Positions 36,715 to 46,606 are shown, counted from the first letter of the stretch. The stretch is 64,000 bases of DNA from Marixanthomonas ophiurae (GCF_003413745.1 NZ_QVID01000001.1:1550001-1614000); one strand, 5' to 3'. Notes: generated by a model not told the origin, from the sequence alone. Numbers and translations: made by a program.

Positions 36715-38025
36715 ATGTTTTTAGCAGCAAGTACATTAGGAGTTATTATTGCAACGGTTTTGGCCTTTTTGGTACTTACCTTGTTATTGGTTGCACTTTT
36801 GCTTTTTACCAAACAAAAGTTGTCACCTTCCGGTCCTGTAACCATTACCATTAACGATGAAAAGGAACTAGAAGTAGAGTCTGGCGGAACGTTACTTTCC
36901 ACCCTTAGTGGGAAAAAGATATTCCTTCCCTCTGCATGTGGTGGAGGTGGAACGTGTATTCAATGTGAATGTCACGTATTGGAAGGTGGAGGCGAAGCGC
37001 TTCCTACTGAAACACCACACTTTACTCGAAAAGAAATTAAAGAAGGCGCACGTCTTTCGTGTCAAGTAAAAGTAAAACAGGATATGAATATTCATATCCC
37101 TGAAGAAGTCTTCGGAATTAAAAAATGGGAAGCAACTGTAGTTCGTAACTACAACGTAGCTTCTTTCATTAAAGAATTTGTAGTGGAGATTCCTGAGGAT
37201 ATGAACTACAAAGCAGGTGGCTATATTCAAATTGAAATCCCACCTTGTGAAGTGAAATTCGAAGATATGGACATCACTGCTCACCCTGAAGAGCACGAAA
37301 CGCCAGATATGTTTGAAGCAGAATGGGACAAGTTTGGTCTGCGACCATTAGTAATGAAAAATGACGAAATGGTTGAAAGAGCCTACTCTATGGCTTCTTA
37401 CCCAGCTGAAGGTCGTGAGATTATGCTTAACGTACGAGTTGCAACACCACCATTTGATAGAGAAAAGAATGGATGGATGAATGTAAATCCAGGGATTGCC
37501 TCTTCATATATATTTAACGCTAAAAAAGGAGATAAAGTAACTATTTCTGGTCCTTTTGGAGAGTTCTTTATAAATGAATCAGAAGCTGAAATGCTTTATG
37601 TTGGTGGTGGAGCTGGAATGGCACCAATGCGTTCACACTTGTATCACTTATTCAAAACATTGAAAACCGGTCGTAAAGTTACGTACTGGTACGGTGGACG
37701 TTCTAAAAGAGAATTATTCTATTTGGAACATTTCCGTGAGCTAGAAAGAGAGTTTGATAATTTTAAGTTTTACTTAGCCCTTTCTGAGCCAGCTGAAGAA
37801 GATAACTGGAAAGTGAAGAAAGACATACACGATGAAGAAGGCGACGGTTTTGTTGGCTTTATTCACCAAGTCGTAATCGATAATTACTTGAACCACCACG
37901 AAGAGCCAGAAGAAATAGAATTGTATTTCTGTGGTCCTCCATTAATGAACCAAGCCGTTCAAAAAATGGGAGAAGATTTTGGTATTCCAGATGAAAATAT
38001 TCGCTTTGATGATTTTGGAGGGTAA
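36715..38025 (+). CDS. nqrF: Na+-translocating NADH:quinone reductase subunit F
   Basis: NqrF is the electron-entry subunit that oxidises NADH. The 436 residues comprise an N-terminal membrane anchor (residues 4-31) and a [2Fe-2S] ferredoxin domain with Cys75, Cys81, Cys84 and Cys116. A FAD/NADH reductase domain follows, with [14 protein letters not shown] near residue 220 and [15 protein letters not shown] near 295. It is the last gene of nqrABCDEF and is followed 22 bases later by a very strong terminator. Confidence 0.98.
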   Translation: MFLAASTLGVIIATVLAFLVLTLLLVALLLFTKQKLSPSGPVTITINDEKELEVESGGTLLSTLSGKKIFLPSACGGGGTCIQCECHVLEGGGEALPTETPHFTRKEIKEGARLSCQVKVKQDMNIHIPEEVFGIKKWEATVVRNYNVASFIKEFVVEIPEDMNYKAGGYIQIEIPPCEVKFEDMDITAHPEEHETPDMFEAEWDKFGLRPLVMKNDEMVERAYSMASYPAEGREIMLNVRVATPPFDREKNGWMNVNPGIASSYIFNAKKGDKVTISGPFGEFFINESEAEMLYVGGGAGMAPMRSHLYHLFKTLKTGRKVTYWYGGRSKRELFYLEHFRELEREFDNFKFYLALSEPAEEDNWKVKKDIHDEEGDGFVGFIHQVVIDNYLNHHEEPEEIELYFCGPPLMNQAVQKMGEDFGIPDENIRFDDFGG

Positions 38026-38047
38026 GATTATCTTTCAAAAATGTAAT

Positions 38048-38084
38048 AAAAGAGACCTGCAAGTAAAACTTGCAGGTCTCTTTT
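38048..38084 (+). terminator. Strong terminator ending the nqr operon
   Basis: A perfect 17-base stem (AAAAGAGACCTGCAAGT type arms, 38048-38064 and 38068-38084) has a 3-base loop and a T-rich downstream tract. It is the longest terminator stem in the window and isolates nqrF from the subtilase gene. Confidence 0.95.
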
Positions 38085-38149
38085 ATTTGTACCATCTTCA
38101 TTTATATGTACTTAATTATATTTTATTATAAATTAATTAAGATAAAAAA

Positions 38150-38179
38150 TTTGTTGTTTTAAATATTATACTATTTTTG
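38150..38179 (+). promoter_or_regulatory. Promoter of the large secreted subtilase
   Basis: TTTG (38150-38153) and TATTTTTG (38172-38179), 18 bases apart, form a good Bacteroidota promoter. The predicted mRNA starts near 38184. This excludes the upstream TTG at 38177, which lies inside the -7 box, and supports the ATG at 38237 as the start codon. Confidence 0.7.
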
Positions 38180-38236
38180 AAAAAATTAACAATTTTTTTT
38201 GCATTTCCTTTCATATACAAACCAAATATCAACTTT

Positions 38237-41200
38237 ATGACACTAACTACTTTTAAAAGGTATAGAATACTCATTTCTTTACCAGTCTTTTTTTTATTAG
38301 CTACTTTTCAGGGTATAGCACAAACAAACCCATCTATTAAAATAAAGAAGAGAGATGCTCATTCCAATAATAAAACAGCAACTAATAAAAACTCTCAGCA
38401 GTCAAGTGCTATAATAGCTAATTATGATCACGAAAAGTTATCTCGGTTATATAATAAGAATGCTACTAAACAAGCGAATTTAAAAAGAGAAGCAGAACAA
38501 TACGCTTTACTTCATAATATCCCATTAAAGATATACAATGAGGATGGTTCTTTTTCAGAATTACAAAAATTGGCTGATGATGGTTCTTTGATATATTATA
38601 CCTTAACTAACGTTGATGCAGCTACCTCTACAAGAGCAAATTTTTTGAATACAGGAGGAGGCTTAGGTCTAGATGTAAATGGTGATGGAATGACAGCCCA
38701 TGTTTGGGATGGAGGTCCTACACGGCCTACACACCAGGAGTTTGATGGTTCTGGAGGAAATAATAGGGTAGCTATTAATGATGGAGTTACAACATTAAAC
38801 GGAAATAGTTTCCATGCACAACATGTTACAGGTACCATTGTAGCTTCAGGTTTTGACTCTGATGCGAAAGGTATGGCTTGGCAAGCCGATGCATTAACGC
38901 ATGACTGGAATAGTGATCTTTCCGAGGCCACTGCCGAAGCAGCCAATGGAATGTTGCTTTCCAATCATTCTTATGGGTATAGAGCATCTGATATTTCAGA
39001 TCAATGGTTTGGTGCGTATAGGGAAGATGCACGTGATTGGGACGAATTGATGTACAACACTCCCTATTACTTAATGGTTGTTGCCGCAGGAAATGATGGA
39101 AATGACAATTCTTCAAATGGAGCTCCATTGGACGGTGAAGCTGATTACGATAAATTATCGGGAACATCTACTTCAAAAAACAACCTTGCTGTTGCAAACG
39201 GTCTAGATGCTACTATTGATGGTAATGGAAATGTAGTTTCAGCTTCTAGAAACTCAGGTAGTAGTGAAGGTCCCACGGACGATTACCGCATAAAACCAGA
39301 CATAATGGGGAATGGTACAGGTCTATATTCCACTTATGATAATGCAGACAATGCATACAATAGTATATCAGGTACTTCTATGGCCTCTCCTAACGTAACG
39401 GGAACACTGTTGTTATTACAAGAGCATTATCATAATTTATCCGGTAATTATATGAAAGCTGCGACCTTAAAAGGGATCGCGCTTCATACTGCGGATGATG
39501 TAAGCACAACAGGACCAGACGCCCAAACAGGTTGGGGATTGCTTAATGGCAAGAAAGCTGCTGAAACCCTTACTACATCTACAGCTAGTAGTGGTTCAGC
39601 AATTGTAAACGAACTAACCCTTTCTCAAGGTCAAACCTATCAAATTACAGTGCAATCTAATGGTTCAGATCCTTTACAAGCTTCGATTTCTTGGACGGAT
39701 CCTGCAGGAACTCTAAATAACAACACCAACGATAATACCCCAGCTTTAATTAACGATCTTGATGTTCGTTTAGATAATGGAACAAACTATTCACCTTGGC
39801 GCTTAACTGGAGTTACAACAAATGGGAGTGGTGACAATATGGTAGATCCTTATGAGCGTATTGATATAAATAGTGCCTCTGGAGTTTACACCTTAACAGT
39901 AACACATAAAGGGACGCTTTCTGGAGGGGCTCAAGATTTCTCACTAATTGTAACGGGAGTTGTGGTTGCTACTTCCCCAGAAATAAGCTTTGCTAGTCCA
40001 ACAGGAAACACTGAAGAGAATACTAATTGTAGCTTTTCTGATATTGATGTCCCTTTAAATATTGCTCAAGGTGCTTCAGAAGATGCAGATGTAACTTTTA
40101 CCGTGTCTGGCGGAACTGCAACAGAAGGTCTGGATTATGATTTATTGACCCCTACAATTACATTTCCGGAAGGAACAGTTGATTTGCAAAACATGACACT
40201 CAGAATATATCATGATGGTTTTGTTGAAAGTGACGAAACAGTCGATATTGAATTTACAGTTAACCCCAATGGGGGAGATGCAATAGCAAACACGAATGCA
40301 AATACCTTCACTTTGACAATAAATGATGATGATCTTGCTCCAACTTCTTCTCAAAACAACATACTCTTTTTTGAAGATTTTGATGATGGAGACTTTGAAG
40401 TTAGTACTTCAGGAGATGGGGATTCAGACTTTTGGGGTGTAGGAAACAATGCTGCCTTAACCAGTACTTATTGGACTACCACCGGCAATGCTACAGTATT
40501 TGCTTTTACAAGTGATGATATTTGTAATTGTGATAAGTCTAACGATTTATTGTTCACTAATAGCTTTAGCTTAGATGGAGAATATACAAATGCCACACTA
40601 ACTTTTGATCATGCTTTTTCTAATATACCTGGTGAGACCGGTACTGTAAATATATCTGTAAATGGAGGTAGTAGCTTTACTACTATTAGCACACTTTCCA
40701 ACTCATCTGTAGATCAAGGAGGAGGTAGTTTTTCTACTCCATGGGTAAATAACAATACTATAGATCTTTCCAGTTATATTGGAGAAGCAGACGTTATTGT
40801 GCAGTTTAAATATGACGATGGTGGAAATTGGCTTTACGGAATGGCTGTAGATAATATTTCTGTTACAGCAACTTCAAATACAAATGTTCAAACGGCTGTA
40901 AATTCTGGTGCTCCAGATGAAATTTCAATTCCAGGTTCGGGTACGGTATACGCTTCAGATCCTACTTCAGAAAATGTTATGGCAGATGTAGTTAACAATA
41001 ACAATGATGATTATGGCTGTACAGAAATTTCAGTCTCTAGGGCAGGTACTGGCGCACAATCCTATAACGGAAGTGTATTACCAGATTTGGCTATGGATAA
41101 AACATTTACTATAAATACTGAAACTGCTATTGCTTCTGGAGATGTAGAAATAACGTTCTATTTTTCTGAAACTGAAATTGATGGATGGGAAAGTGCAACA

Positions 41201-43027
41201 GGTCTAACCATAAATGATTTAGAGGCAGCAAGAGAAGACAATGCAATAGAAACTTCTTCACTTACCGTTGGTTCCTTTGGAAGTAATGTAACGTTAACAG
41301 GAACTTTTACATCACTTTCCGGAACATATTATTTTGGTTCAGCAAATACATTTGATACTTGTACTGGCGTAGTTAAAACATGGAGTGGTTCAACTTGGAG
41401 CCCTTCTGGAGCGCCTGATGATACAAACCCAGTAATTATAAACGGAACATACAGTGCCTCAATACATGGAGACTTAACAGCTTGTACACTTACTGTTTCA
41501 AGTGGAGAAAATGTTATTGTAGGAGCGGATAAATTCATAAAAGTGAATGGTAATATTATCATAGATGGTGTATTAACTGTCGAACACGAAGGAAGCCTGG
41601 TGCAAGTGGACGACAACGCTACAGTTACCAACAACGGAACGATTACCGTTGAGAAAACGAGCCCGAGCATTGGCAATAGAGGTTTTATGATCGCCTCCAG
41701 CCCAATGACTGAAGATACAAAAGCTGCTTTTGGCAACCCGATACAATTCCGAAATCATATAACGGGTAATTTTGTGCCCAATCAAGATGTTGAAGATGAT
41801 TTTCCAGATGCCAATAACTTTGCTGATGACAATGGTGATAACTGGCAACAGTACGCAGGAATGATAAATCCTGGGGAAGGGTATTTAATGATGCCCCAGA
41901 CCACGCCGACTATTGGAACTCCTGCTAGTTATGATTTTGAGTTTGACCAAGGAACCCTTAACAATGGTGTAATTAGCTTTACACTGGGCTATAACGGTAC
42001 ACAAAATGGAAGTCCGAACATATTGGGTAACCCGTATGCTTCAGCCATAGATGTAGATGTGTTTTTTGACGATAACACAATGATAGACGATGTGTATTTC
42101 TGGGAACACTTGAACCCACCATCAAATTACCCAGGCTACAATGTCAGTAATTACGATATGGGCGATATTTCCATATACAATGAAACAATGGGAGGCGTAC
42201 CAGCAGCAAATGGCGGGGCGACACCTAATGAGTATATTGCTTCGGGACAAGGATTTGGAGTAAAGCCAAACAGTGGAGGAACGGTAGTTTTCAACAACGC
42301 CATGCGAGTAACCGATAACAATAATACATACCGAAACAATGAAATAGAAAAAGACCGTGTATGGGTTAATGTGTTTAATGATGCTTATAAACTGGGAAGC
42401 ACAACAATGATAGGTTATTCTGAGGTAACCACTGATGGATTTGATGATGGAGTTGACAGTAAACGATTGGCAACGCCTGTATCGATATATTCTGAATTGG
42501 AAACTGGAGAACAATTGGTTATTCAAGGTCGTAAGCCTTTTGATATTGAAGATGAAGTGATGCTGAGTTTTTCTACACAGATAGAAGAAGTACAGACCTA
42601 CATAATCAGTATCCATAACCTTGAAGGGATTAATGTAAGCGATGCTACAGTGTATCTATTGGATACTAAAAATGGAAATCTAACCAATTTAAGCCAAGAG
42701 GATTATACCTTCAGTAGTAATGTAGGAACGTACCAAAACCGTTTTAAGATACTATACAAAGGGACGGTATTGAATACTTCAGATAATGTATTAGAGACTA
42801 TTTCGGTATTTCCTAATCCGGCACAAGATATTATCAATGTTATTTCACCAAAAGCTACAATACAATCTATAATAATGACCGATATACGAGGTAGAAAAGT
42901 AATGATTGAACAAGCTAGTAATCAAAATGAGATACAAGTAGGTGTTTCATCATTAGATTCTGCAGTTTATTTTATGACGGTATCAACTACTGAGGGAACT
43001 ATTACCAAACGAGTAGTAAAAAAGTAA
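38237..43027 (+). CDS. Giant secreted S8 subtilisin-like peptidase with type A T9SS signal
   Basis: This 1596-residue protein starts at the ATG at 38237 and has a signal peptide ending near FQGIAQ. A propeptide-like region is followed by an S8 peptidase domain with the complete triad Asp158 (HVWDGG), His193 (HAQHVTG) and Ser381 (SGTSMASP). Further on come a jelly-roll P-like domain (about 455-575) and a Calx-beta-like domain (about 595-705, ending in LTINDDD). A MAM-like or lectin-like module is at about 715-890. A long C-terminal module (about 1045-1510) shares the style of many flavobacterial secreted proteins. The last 80 residues are a type A T9SS sorting domain (VFPNPAQDIINV to TKRVVKK). 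It should be surface-bound or released and digest extracellular protein. It lies between nqrF and the apbE unit. Confidence 0.92.
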   Translation: MTLTTFKRYRILISLPVFFLLATFQGIAQTNPSIKIKKRDAHSNNKTATNKNSQQSSAIIANYDHEKLSRLYNKNATKQANLKREAEQYALLHNIPLKIYNEDGSFSELQKLADDGSLIYYTLTNVDAATSTRANFLNTGGGLGLDVNGDGMTAHVWDGGPTRPTHQEFDGSGGNNRVAINDGVTTLNGNSFHAQHVTGTIVASGFDSDAKGMAWQADALTHDWNSDLSEATAEAANGMLLSNHSYGYRASDISDQWFGAYREDARDWDELMYNTPYYLMVVAAGNDGNDNSSNGAPLDGEADYDKLSGTSTSKNNLAVANGLDATIDGNGNVVSASRNSGSSEGPTDDYRIKPDIMGNGTGLYSTYDNADNAYNSISGTSMASPNVTGTLLLLQEHYHNLSGNYMKAATLKGIALHTADDVSTTGPDAQTGWGLLNGKKAAETLTTSTASSGSAIVNELTLSQGQTYQITVQSNGSDPLQASISWTDPAGTLNNNTNDNTPALINDLDVRLDNGTNYSPWRLTGVTTNGSGDNMVDPYERIDINSASGVYTLTVTHKGTLSGGAQDFSLIVTGVVVATSPEISFASPTGNTEENTNCSFSDIDVPLNIAQGASEDADVTFTVSGGTATEGLDYDLLTPTITFPEGTVDLQNMTLRIYHDGFVESDETVDIEFTVNPNGGDAIANTNANTFTLTINDDDLAPTSSQNNILFFEDFDDGDFEVSTSGDGDSDFWGVGNNAALTSTYWTTTGNATVFAFTSDDICNCDKSNDLLFTNSFSLDGEYTNATLTFDHAFSNIPGETGTVNISVNGGSSFTTISTLSNSSVDQGGGSFSTPWVNNNTIDLSSYIGEADVIVQFKYDDGGNWLYGMAVDNISVTATSNTNVQTAVNSGAPDEISIPGSGTVYASDPTSENVMADVVNNNNDDYGCTEISVSRAGTGAQSYNGSVLPDLAMDKTFTINTETAIASGDVEITFYFSETEIDGWESATGLTINDLEAAREDNAIETSSLTVGSFGSNVTLTGTFTSLSGTYYFGSANTFDTCTGVVKTWSGSTWSPSGAPDDTNPVIINGTYSASIHGDLTACTLTVSSGENVIVGADKFIKVNGNIIIDGVLTVEHEGSLVQVDDNATVTNNGTITVEKTSPSIGNRGFMIASSPMTEDTKAAFGNPIQFRNHITGNFVPNQDVEDDFPDANNFADDNGDNWQQYAGMINPGEGYLMMPQTTPTIGTPASYDFEFDQGTLNNGVISFTLGYNGTQNGSPNILGNPYASAIDVDVFFDDNTMIDDVYFWEHLNPPSNYPGYNVSNYDMGDISIYNETMGGVPAANGGATPNEYIASGQGFGVKPNSGGTVVFNNAMRVTDNNNTYRNNEIEKDRVWVNVFNDAYKLGSTTMIGYSEVTTDGFDDGVDSKRLATPVSIYSELETGEQLVIQGRKPFDIEDEVMLSFSTQIEEVQTYIISIHNLEGINVSDATVYLLDTKNGNLTNLSQEDYTFSSNVGTYQNRFKILYKGTVLNTSDNVLETISVFPNPAQDIINVISPKATIQSIIMTDIRGRKVMIEQASNQNEIQVGVSSLDSAVYFMTVSTTEGTITKRVVKK

Positions 43028-43051
43028 ACATTATTTTTAGTAAATAAAGTT

Positions 43052-43078
43052 AGCCGTTTCAGTTTTTCTGAAACGGCT
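43052..43078 (+). terminator. Terminator after the large subtilase
   Basis: AGCCGTTTCAG (43052-43062) pairs with CTGAAACGGCT (43068-43078) across a TTTTT loop, and TCTTTTTAT follows. It lies 25 bases after the stop codon. Confidence 0.92.
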
Positions 43079-43101
43079 TCTTTTTATACCTAAATACTTT
43101 A

Positions 43102-43109
43102 TATTTTTG
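43102..43109 (+). promoter_or_regulatory. -7 box directly before the NQR-linked small gene
   Basis: TATTTTTG followed by C ends 4 bases before the ATG at 43114. The predicted start of transcription therefore coincides with the start codon, giving a leaderless mRNA for this gene and apbE. Confidence 0.6.
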
Positions 43110-43113
43110 CAAT

Positions 43114-43476
43114 ATGAGCTTACCACTAACCGAACAAGAATTGCATAACCTGGCTATGAACATAGTAGGGAAAGACTTAGAAGCAAATGGATTTGAGTTT
43201 TTGGGTGTCAATTCAAAACTGAAAAAAAATCCACAGTTTGTAGCCTTGAAAAACAAAGACCTACATTTTATCATTGTTAGGGCAACTACTTATCCCGAAG
43301 ATGCTAATACGTACGATCCCGTTTTTATGCAATCTATTAAAGCTCATGCCGATAAATTTGAAGCCAAAACCTATTATGCCGGCGTTGGTTTGGGGCATGG
43401 TGACGATTACGCAAAACCCGTAATAAAAGATGAAGATTACACTATGGTGTATAATGGTTTACAAGAAATAGTATGA
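43114..43476 (+). CDS. Small conserved protein paired with apbE
   Basis: This 120-residue soluble protein has no signal peptide. It has a mixed alpha/beta pattern with LTEQELHNLAMNIVGKDLEANG at the start and LHFIIVRATTYPEDANTYDP in the middle. I recall similar short proteins in flavobacteria being labelled as NQR subunit F, but this one has no ferredoxin cysteines, FAD or NADH motifs, so that label would be wrong. Its stop overlaps the apbE start by 4 bases (ATGA), which indicates translational coupling. I infer a helper role in flavin transfer or NQR assembly. The biochemical function is unknown. Confidence 0.75.
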   Translation: MSLPLTEQELHNLAMNIVGKDLEANGFEFLGVNSKLKKNPQFVALKNKDLHFIIVRATTYPEDANTYDPVFMQSIKAHADKFEAKTYYAGVGLGHGDDYAKPVIKDEDYTMVYNGLQEIV

Positions 43477-44477
43477 AGTATTTACTGATTATAGTATCCT
43501 TTTTCCTTTTAATTTCGTGTACGGAAAACACGCAAGAAGAAGCTCATATTGAAGGTAAAGCCTTTGGCACAACCTACCATATAAAATATTACTCACAAGA
43601 AGAGTTTGATGCTCAAAAGGATATTGACTCCATTGTAGAGCTTGTTAATGAATCGGTAAGCACGTATATTCCTGATAGCGATATTTCAAAAATAAATCGT
43701 GGTGACTCTAGTATAGTTGTCGATAATATATTTAAGGATGTTTTTATTCTTTCAGAAGAAATCCATAGTAAATCCAATGGATATTTCGACCCAACCATTG
43801 GTGTGCTTCGCAACGCGTATGGCTTTGGCGATGTAAAACCACTTCAGGAAATAGACAGCACTACTTTAGATTCGTTGATGCAATTTGTAGGCTTTGATAA
43901 GGTGAAACTTACTTCAGAAAATACCATTCAGAAAAAATATTCACAGATTTATTTTGACTTCAATGCAATCGCAAAAGGCTACGGAATTGATGTAATAGGA
44001 AGTTACTTGGAAAGCAGGGGTGTAAGCAATTATTTAGTTGAACTGGGAGGGGAAGTTTTAGCAAAAGGAACTAATTTATCAAAGCAAAAACCTTGGACAG
44101 TAGGGATTGAAGCAATAAATTCTGATATCGATAATCGAAGTTTTGCTGAAACCATTCCGCTGAAAAATCAAGCGATGGCTTCGTCGGGAAACTATAGAAA
44201 ATTTAGGGTTGATTCTCTAACCGGAAAAAAATATGTTCATACTATAAATCCGCTCACTGGAAAGGCCGAACAAAGCGATATTACCAGTGCAACCGTTATA
44301 GCGCCAACCTGTGCCTTGGCCGATGCTTACGCCACGTCTTTTATGGCTTTAGGACTCGAAAAATCTGAAAAACTTTTACAGCAATTGCCAAATATTGAGG
44401 CATACTTGTCTTATAATGATTCAACAGGAAGGGCTCAAGTTTTTAAAACTGCTGGTTTTAAAGATTTGAAGAAGTAG
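43473..44477 (+). CDS. apbE: FAD:protein FMN transferase (ApbE) lipoprotein
   Basis: ApbE cleaves FAD and attaches FMN through a phosphoester bond to threonine in NqrB and NqrC. The 334-residue protein has a lipoprotein signal (FFLLISC, Cys16), which places it in the periplasm, where the NqrC FMN domain lies. Visible motifs are GKAFGTTYHIKYY near residue 30, FDFNAIAKGYGIDVIG near 165, LVELGGEVLAKG near 190 and HTINPLTGKAE near 252. The metal-binding ADAYATSFMALG is near 287. It is coupled to the small gene upstream and ends 1 base from the convergent type B protein gene. Confidence 0.96.
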   Translation: MKYLLIIVSFFLLISCTENTQEEAHIEGKAFGTTYHIKYYSQEEFDAQKDIDSIVELVNESVSTYIPDSDISKINRGDSSIVVDNIFKDVFILSEEIHSKSNGYFDPTIGVLRNAYGFGDVKPLQEIDSTTLDSLMQFVGFDKVKLTSENTIQKKYSQIYFDFNAIAKGYGIDVIGSYLESRGVSNYLVELGGEVLAKGTNLSKQKPWTVGIEAINSDIDNRSFAETIPLKNQAMASSGNYRKFRVDSLTGKKYVHTINPLTGKAEQSDITSATVIAPTCALADAYATSFMALGLEKSEKLLQQLPNIEAYLSYNDSTGRAQVFKTAGFKDLKK

Positions 44478-44478
44478 C

Positions 44479-46569
44479 TTATCTTTTTAGAGTAAAGTGT
44501 CCTTTAAAAGTTCGTCCATCCGTAAAAGCAATAGTAAACCAATAGTCACTTGCAGGAAGGGCTTTACCATTAAAAACTCCATTCCATCCCGGTCCTTCGG
44601 GTAGAATCTGTTTCAATAATTTTCCGAAGCGATCGTAAATATAAATTTTGGTAACGGGAAATTCATCAATTCCAATAATTTTCCAAAAATCGTGATATCC
44701 ATCTCCATTTGGAGTGAAAAACCGTGGATAATCAAGTACAAGTATTTCTTTTGAAACCACACCACAACCATTTTTGTCCCGAACGTACACGGTATAATAT
44801 CCATTTGAAAGACCCTCAAAAGTTGGGTTATCTTGGTATACCATTTTATCGCCTAGAGCAAATTCATAGTCACCAGGACCTTCAACCTCAATGGTAATCA
44901 TATTATTTTGATTGTTAAAGTCTTTGATTATTACATTGGTAATTGTGGCAATATCCGAAGGGAACACCTCTGCGCTTACGGTGGTCGTGCAATTAAACTC
45001 ATTAGTAACGGTAACGCTATACGTGCCAGGACTATTTGCTTGAATAGTGTTTAAGTCTGTTCCTTCTTCCCCAGTACTCCACAAATAATTCTTATAACCA
45101 CTTTGTACCGAAATAGCAATCGGTTCAGAATCATTTAAACAATAAATATAAGAAGGCTGGTCAAATACGGGATCTGGTTTTGGACTTACTACGATTTCAA
45201 ATTCAGTATAATCAAAACAACCGGTACTTTTTTCATGAAAGGTAACATATATGGTTTGTGGATTGCTTGTGTTTTGAAATGTTTCTCCAATCCTGTTGGA
45301 GTCTGAAACTCTATCTTCTTCTGATCTATAATAATAAATATTAAAATCTTCTGCGGAAAGATTCCCTAAAACCTCTGCATTTTTTTCTGAAAGATTGACG
45401 GTTATCGTACCATCAAAATCATTGTCACAAACTATAATATCACTTGGTTTTGTAGCAGGTATAATGGTGTTGACGTATCCTGAAAAAGAAGTGATACTAT
45501 AACAGATTGTATCATTTTCATCGGTTACACGAACAAATATTTCTTTGGGAGTATTTGAAAACTCAATAGTTGGCCCAATTGGATTGCTATTGTTTTCAGC
45601 TTCATTTTGAGAGTTATGATAAGTAAAACTATAGCCTGTTGGATCGCTAATAACTTCAGGAATAATAGTGTCTAGTACGTATTCTCCGGTACTACCATAA
45701 CTACAAAGTACTACATCTTCTGGTTCTGTTAGCGTGGGGTTTCCTATTAAAAGTGAAAAGGATGTAATATCATTACAACCGTTGACGCGTTCTGCACGAG
45801 CGTAGATTGTTTGTGGATTAGATGCATTTGTATAAGGACTGGCCAAAGGATTTATACCTATATTGGCATCGTTCAGGCTTTCGTGAAAGGTAACGTCAAC
45901 ATCTGTTTGGGTGCCTATAATTTGAGGCTTTAAGCTATCAAGGTTAAATTCGGTGCGTTCATCTTGTGTGCCATCTGTATCACATTTGGATAAGTCTTCA
46001 ACCGGGTTTGCTGTTACGTTTTCTGGTAAGGTGGCTGTTCCGTTGTAGAACAAACTAAAGCCGCCAGAACCAACTGCACGGTCAACAAGTAAATAGTACA
46101 CATCGCCCGCTTCTGCTTCAATAAACTTAAGATACCCGTTTCCATCTTGACCTGGGCCTTCCTCGGTATCTGTTTCTTCCATATTTAAACCAGTGTTTGC
46201 AGATACTTCGGCAGCTTCAGGATTAGTGCTCGAACATCGTATGGAGTTGCCTAATGTAGTGCAGGTTACTTGTGGGCCATATATGGCGAAATCGTAATCG
46301 GCACCGTCATCGGGAATAATATCGAACGTAAATGTTCCGGTTTGCTCAATTATAAATTTAAACCAAATTGTGTGTGAATCAAAACTATAACAAGGTGGTT
46401 GGGTATTGCCTGGAAGGGAAAATTCATCAAAGCCTACCCCTGTTGGGTCTATTCCGATATTAGAATCACCACAAATTACAATAGCGTTTACGCAATCATT
46501 TGGGTTCTGAGCGAAAAACTCTGAAGTAAATAATAGTATAGTAAGAAGGCAGAATAATTTTAGGTTCAT
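44479..46569 (-). CDS. Secreted protein with type B T9SS (gliding-associated) C-terminal domain
   Basis: This is a 696-residue secreted protein with a signal peptide (residues 1-20). The N-terminal domain (about 22-180) opens with NDCVNAIVICGDSNIGIDPTG and resembles the C-type lectin or PPC-like head seen in many such proteins. Three tandem beta modules follow (about 215-470), each with a pattern like NTSNPQTIYV. A PKD-like or Ig-like region comes next (about 475-590). The type B sorting domain closes the protein (about 605-696: RFFTPNGDGYHDFW, IYIYDRFGKLLKQI, GHFTLKR). It should be exported by T9SS to the surface, perhaps as an adhesin. It is the last gene of a minus-strand run after the methyltransferase. 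Confidence 0.9.
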   Translation of the reverse strand: MNLKLFCLLTILLFTSEFFAQNPNDCVNAIVICGDSNIGIDPTGVGFDEFSLPGNTQPPCYSFDSHTIWFKFIIEQTGTFTFDIIPDDGADYDFAIYGPQVTCTTLGNSIRCSSTNPEAAEVSANTGLNMEETDTEEGPGQDGNGYLKFIEAEAGDVYYLLVDRAVGSGGFSLFYNGTATLPENVTANPVEDLSKCDTDGTQDERTEFNLDSLKPQIIGTQTDVDVTFHESLNDANIGINPLASPYTNASNPQTIYARAERVNGCNDITSFSLLIGNPTLTEPEDVVLCSYGSTGEYVLDTIIPEVISDPTGYSFTYHNSQNEAENNSNPIGPTIEFSNTPKEIFVRVTDENDTICYSITSFSGYVNTIIPATKPSDIIVCDNDFDGTITVNLSEKNAEVLGNLSAEDFNIYYYRSEEDRVSDSNRIGETFQNTSNPQTIYVTFHEKSTGCFDYTEFEIVVSPKPDPVFDQPSYIYCLNDSEPIAISVQSGYKNYLWSTGEEGTDLNTIQANSPGTYSVTVTNEFNCTTTVSAEVFPSDIATITNVIIKDFNNQNNMITIEVEGPGDYEFALGDKMVYQDNPTFEGLSNGYYTVYVRDKNGCGVVSKEILVLDYPRFFTPNGDGYHDFWKIIGIDEFPVTKIYIYDRFGKLLKQILPEGPGWNGVFNGKALPASDYWFTIAFTDGRTFKGHFTLKR

Positions 46570-46606
46570 TGAAGTTTTAAAAATGATGTAGGCCTAAAAT
46601 AATAAT

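Noticed and set aside
38177-38236. TTG at 38177 as start of the large subtilase
   Set aside because: The TTG is part of the TATTTTTG promoter box, so it would not be on the mRNA. The ATG at 38237 gives a clean signal peptide.
41329-42616. Several minus-strand open frames inside the subtilase gene
   Set aside because: They are antisense to a gene with clear domains and a sorting signal, and none resembles a protein family.
43114-43476. Second NqrF subunit
   Set aside because: The 120-residue protein lacks ferredoxin cysteines and flavin or NADH motifs, and a complete nqrF lies at 36715-38025.
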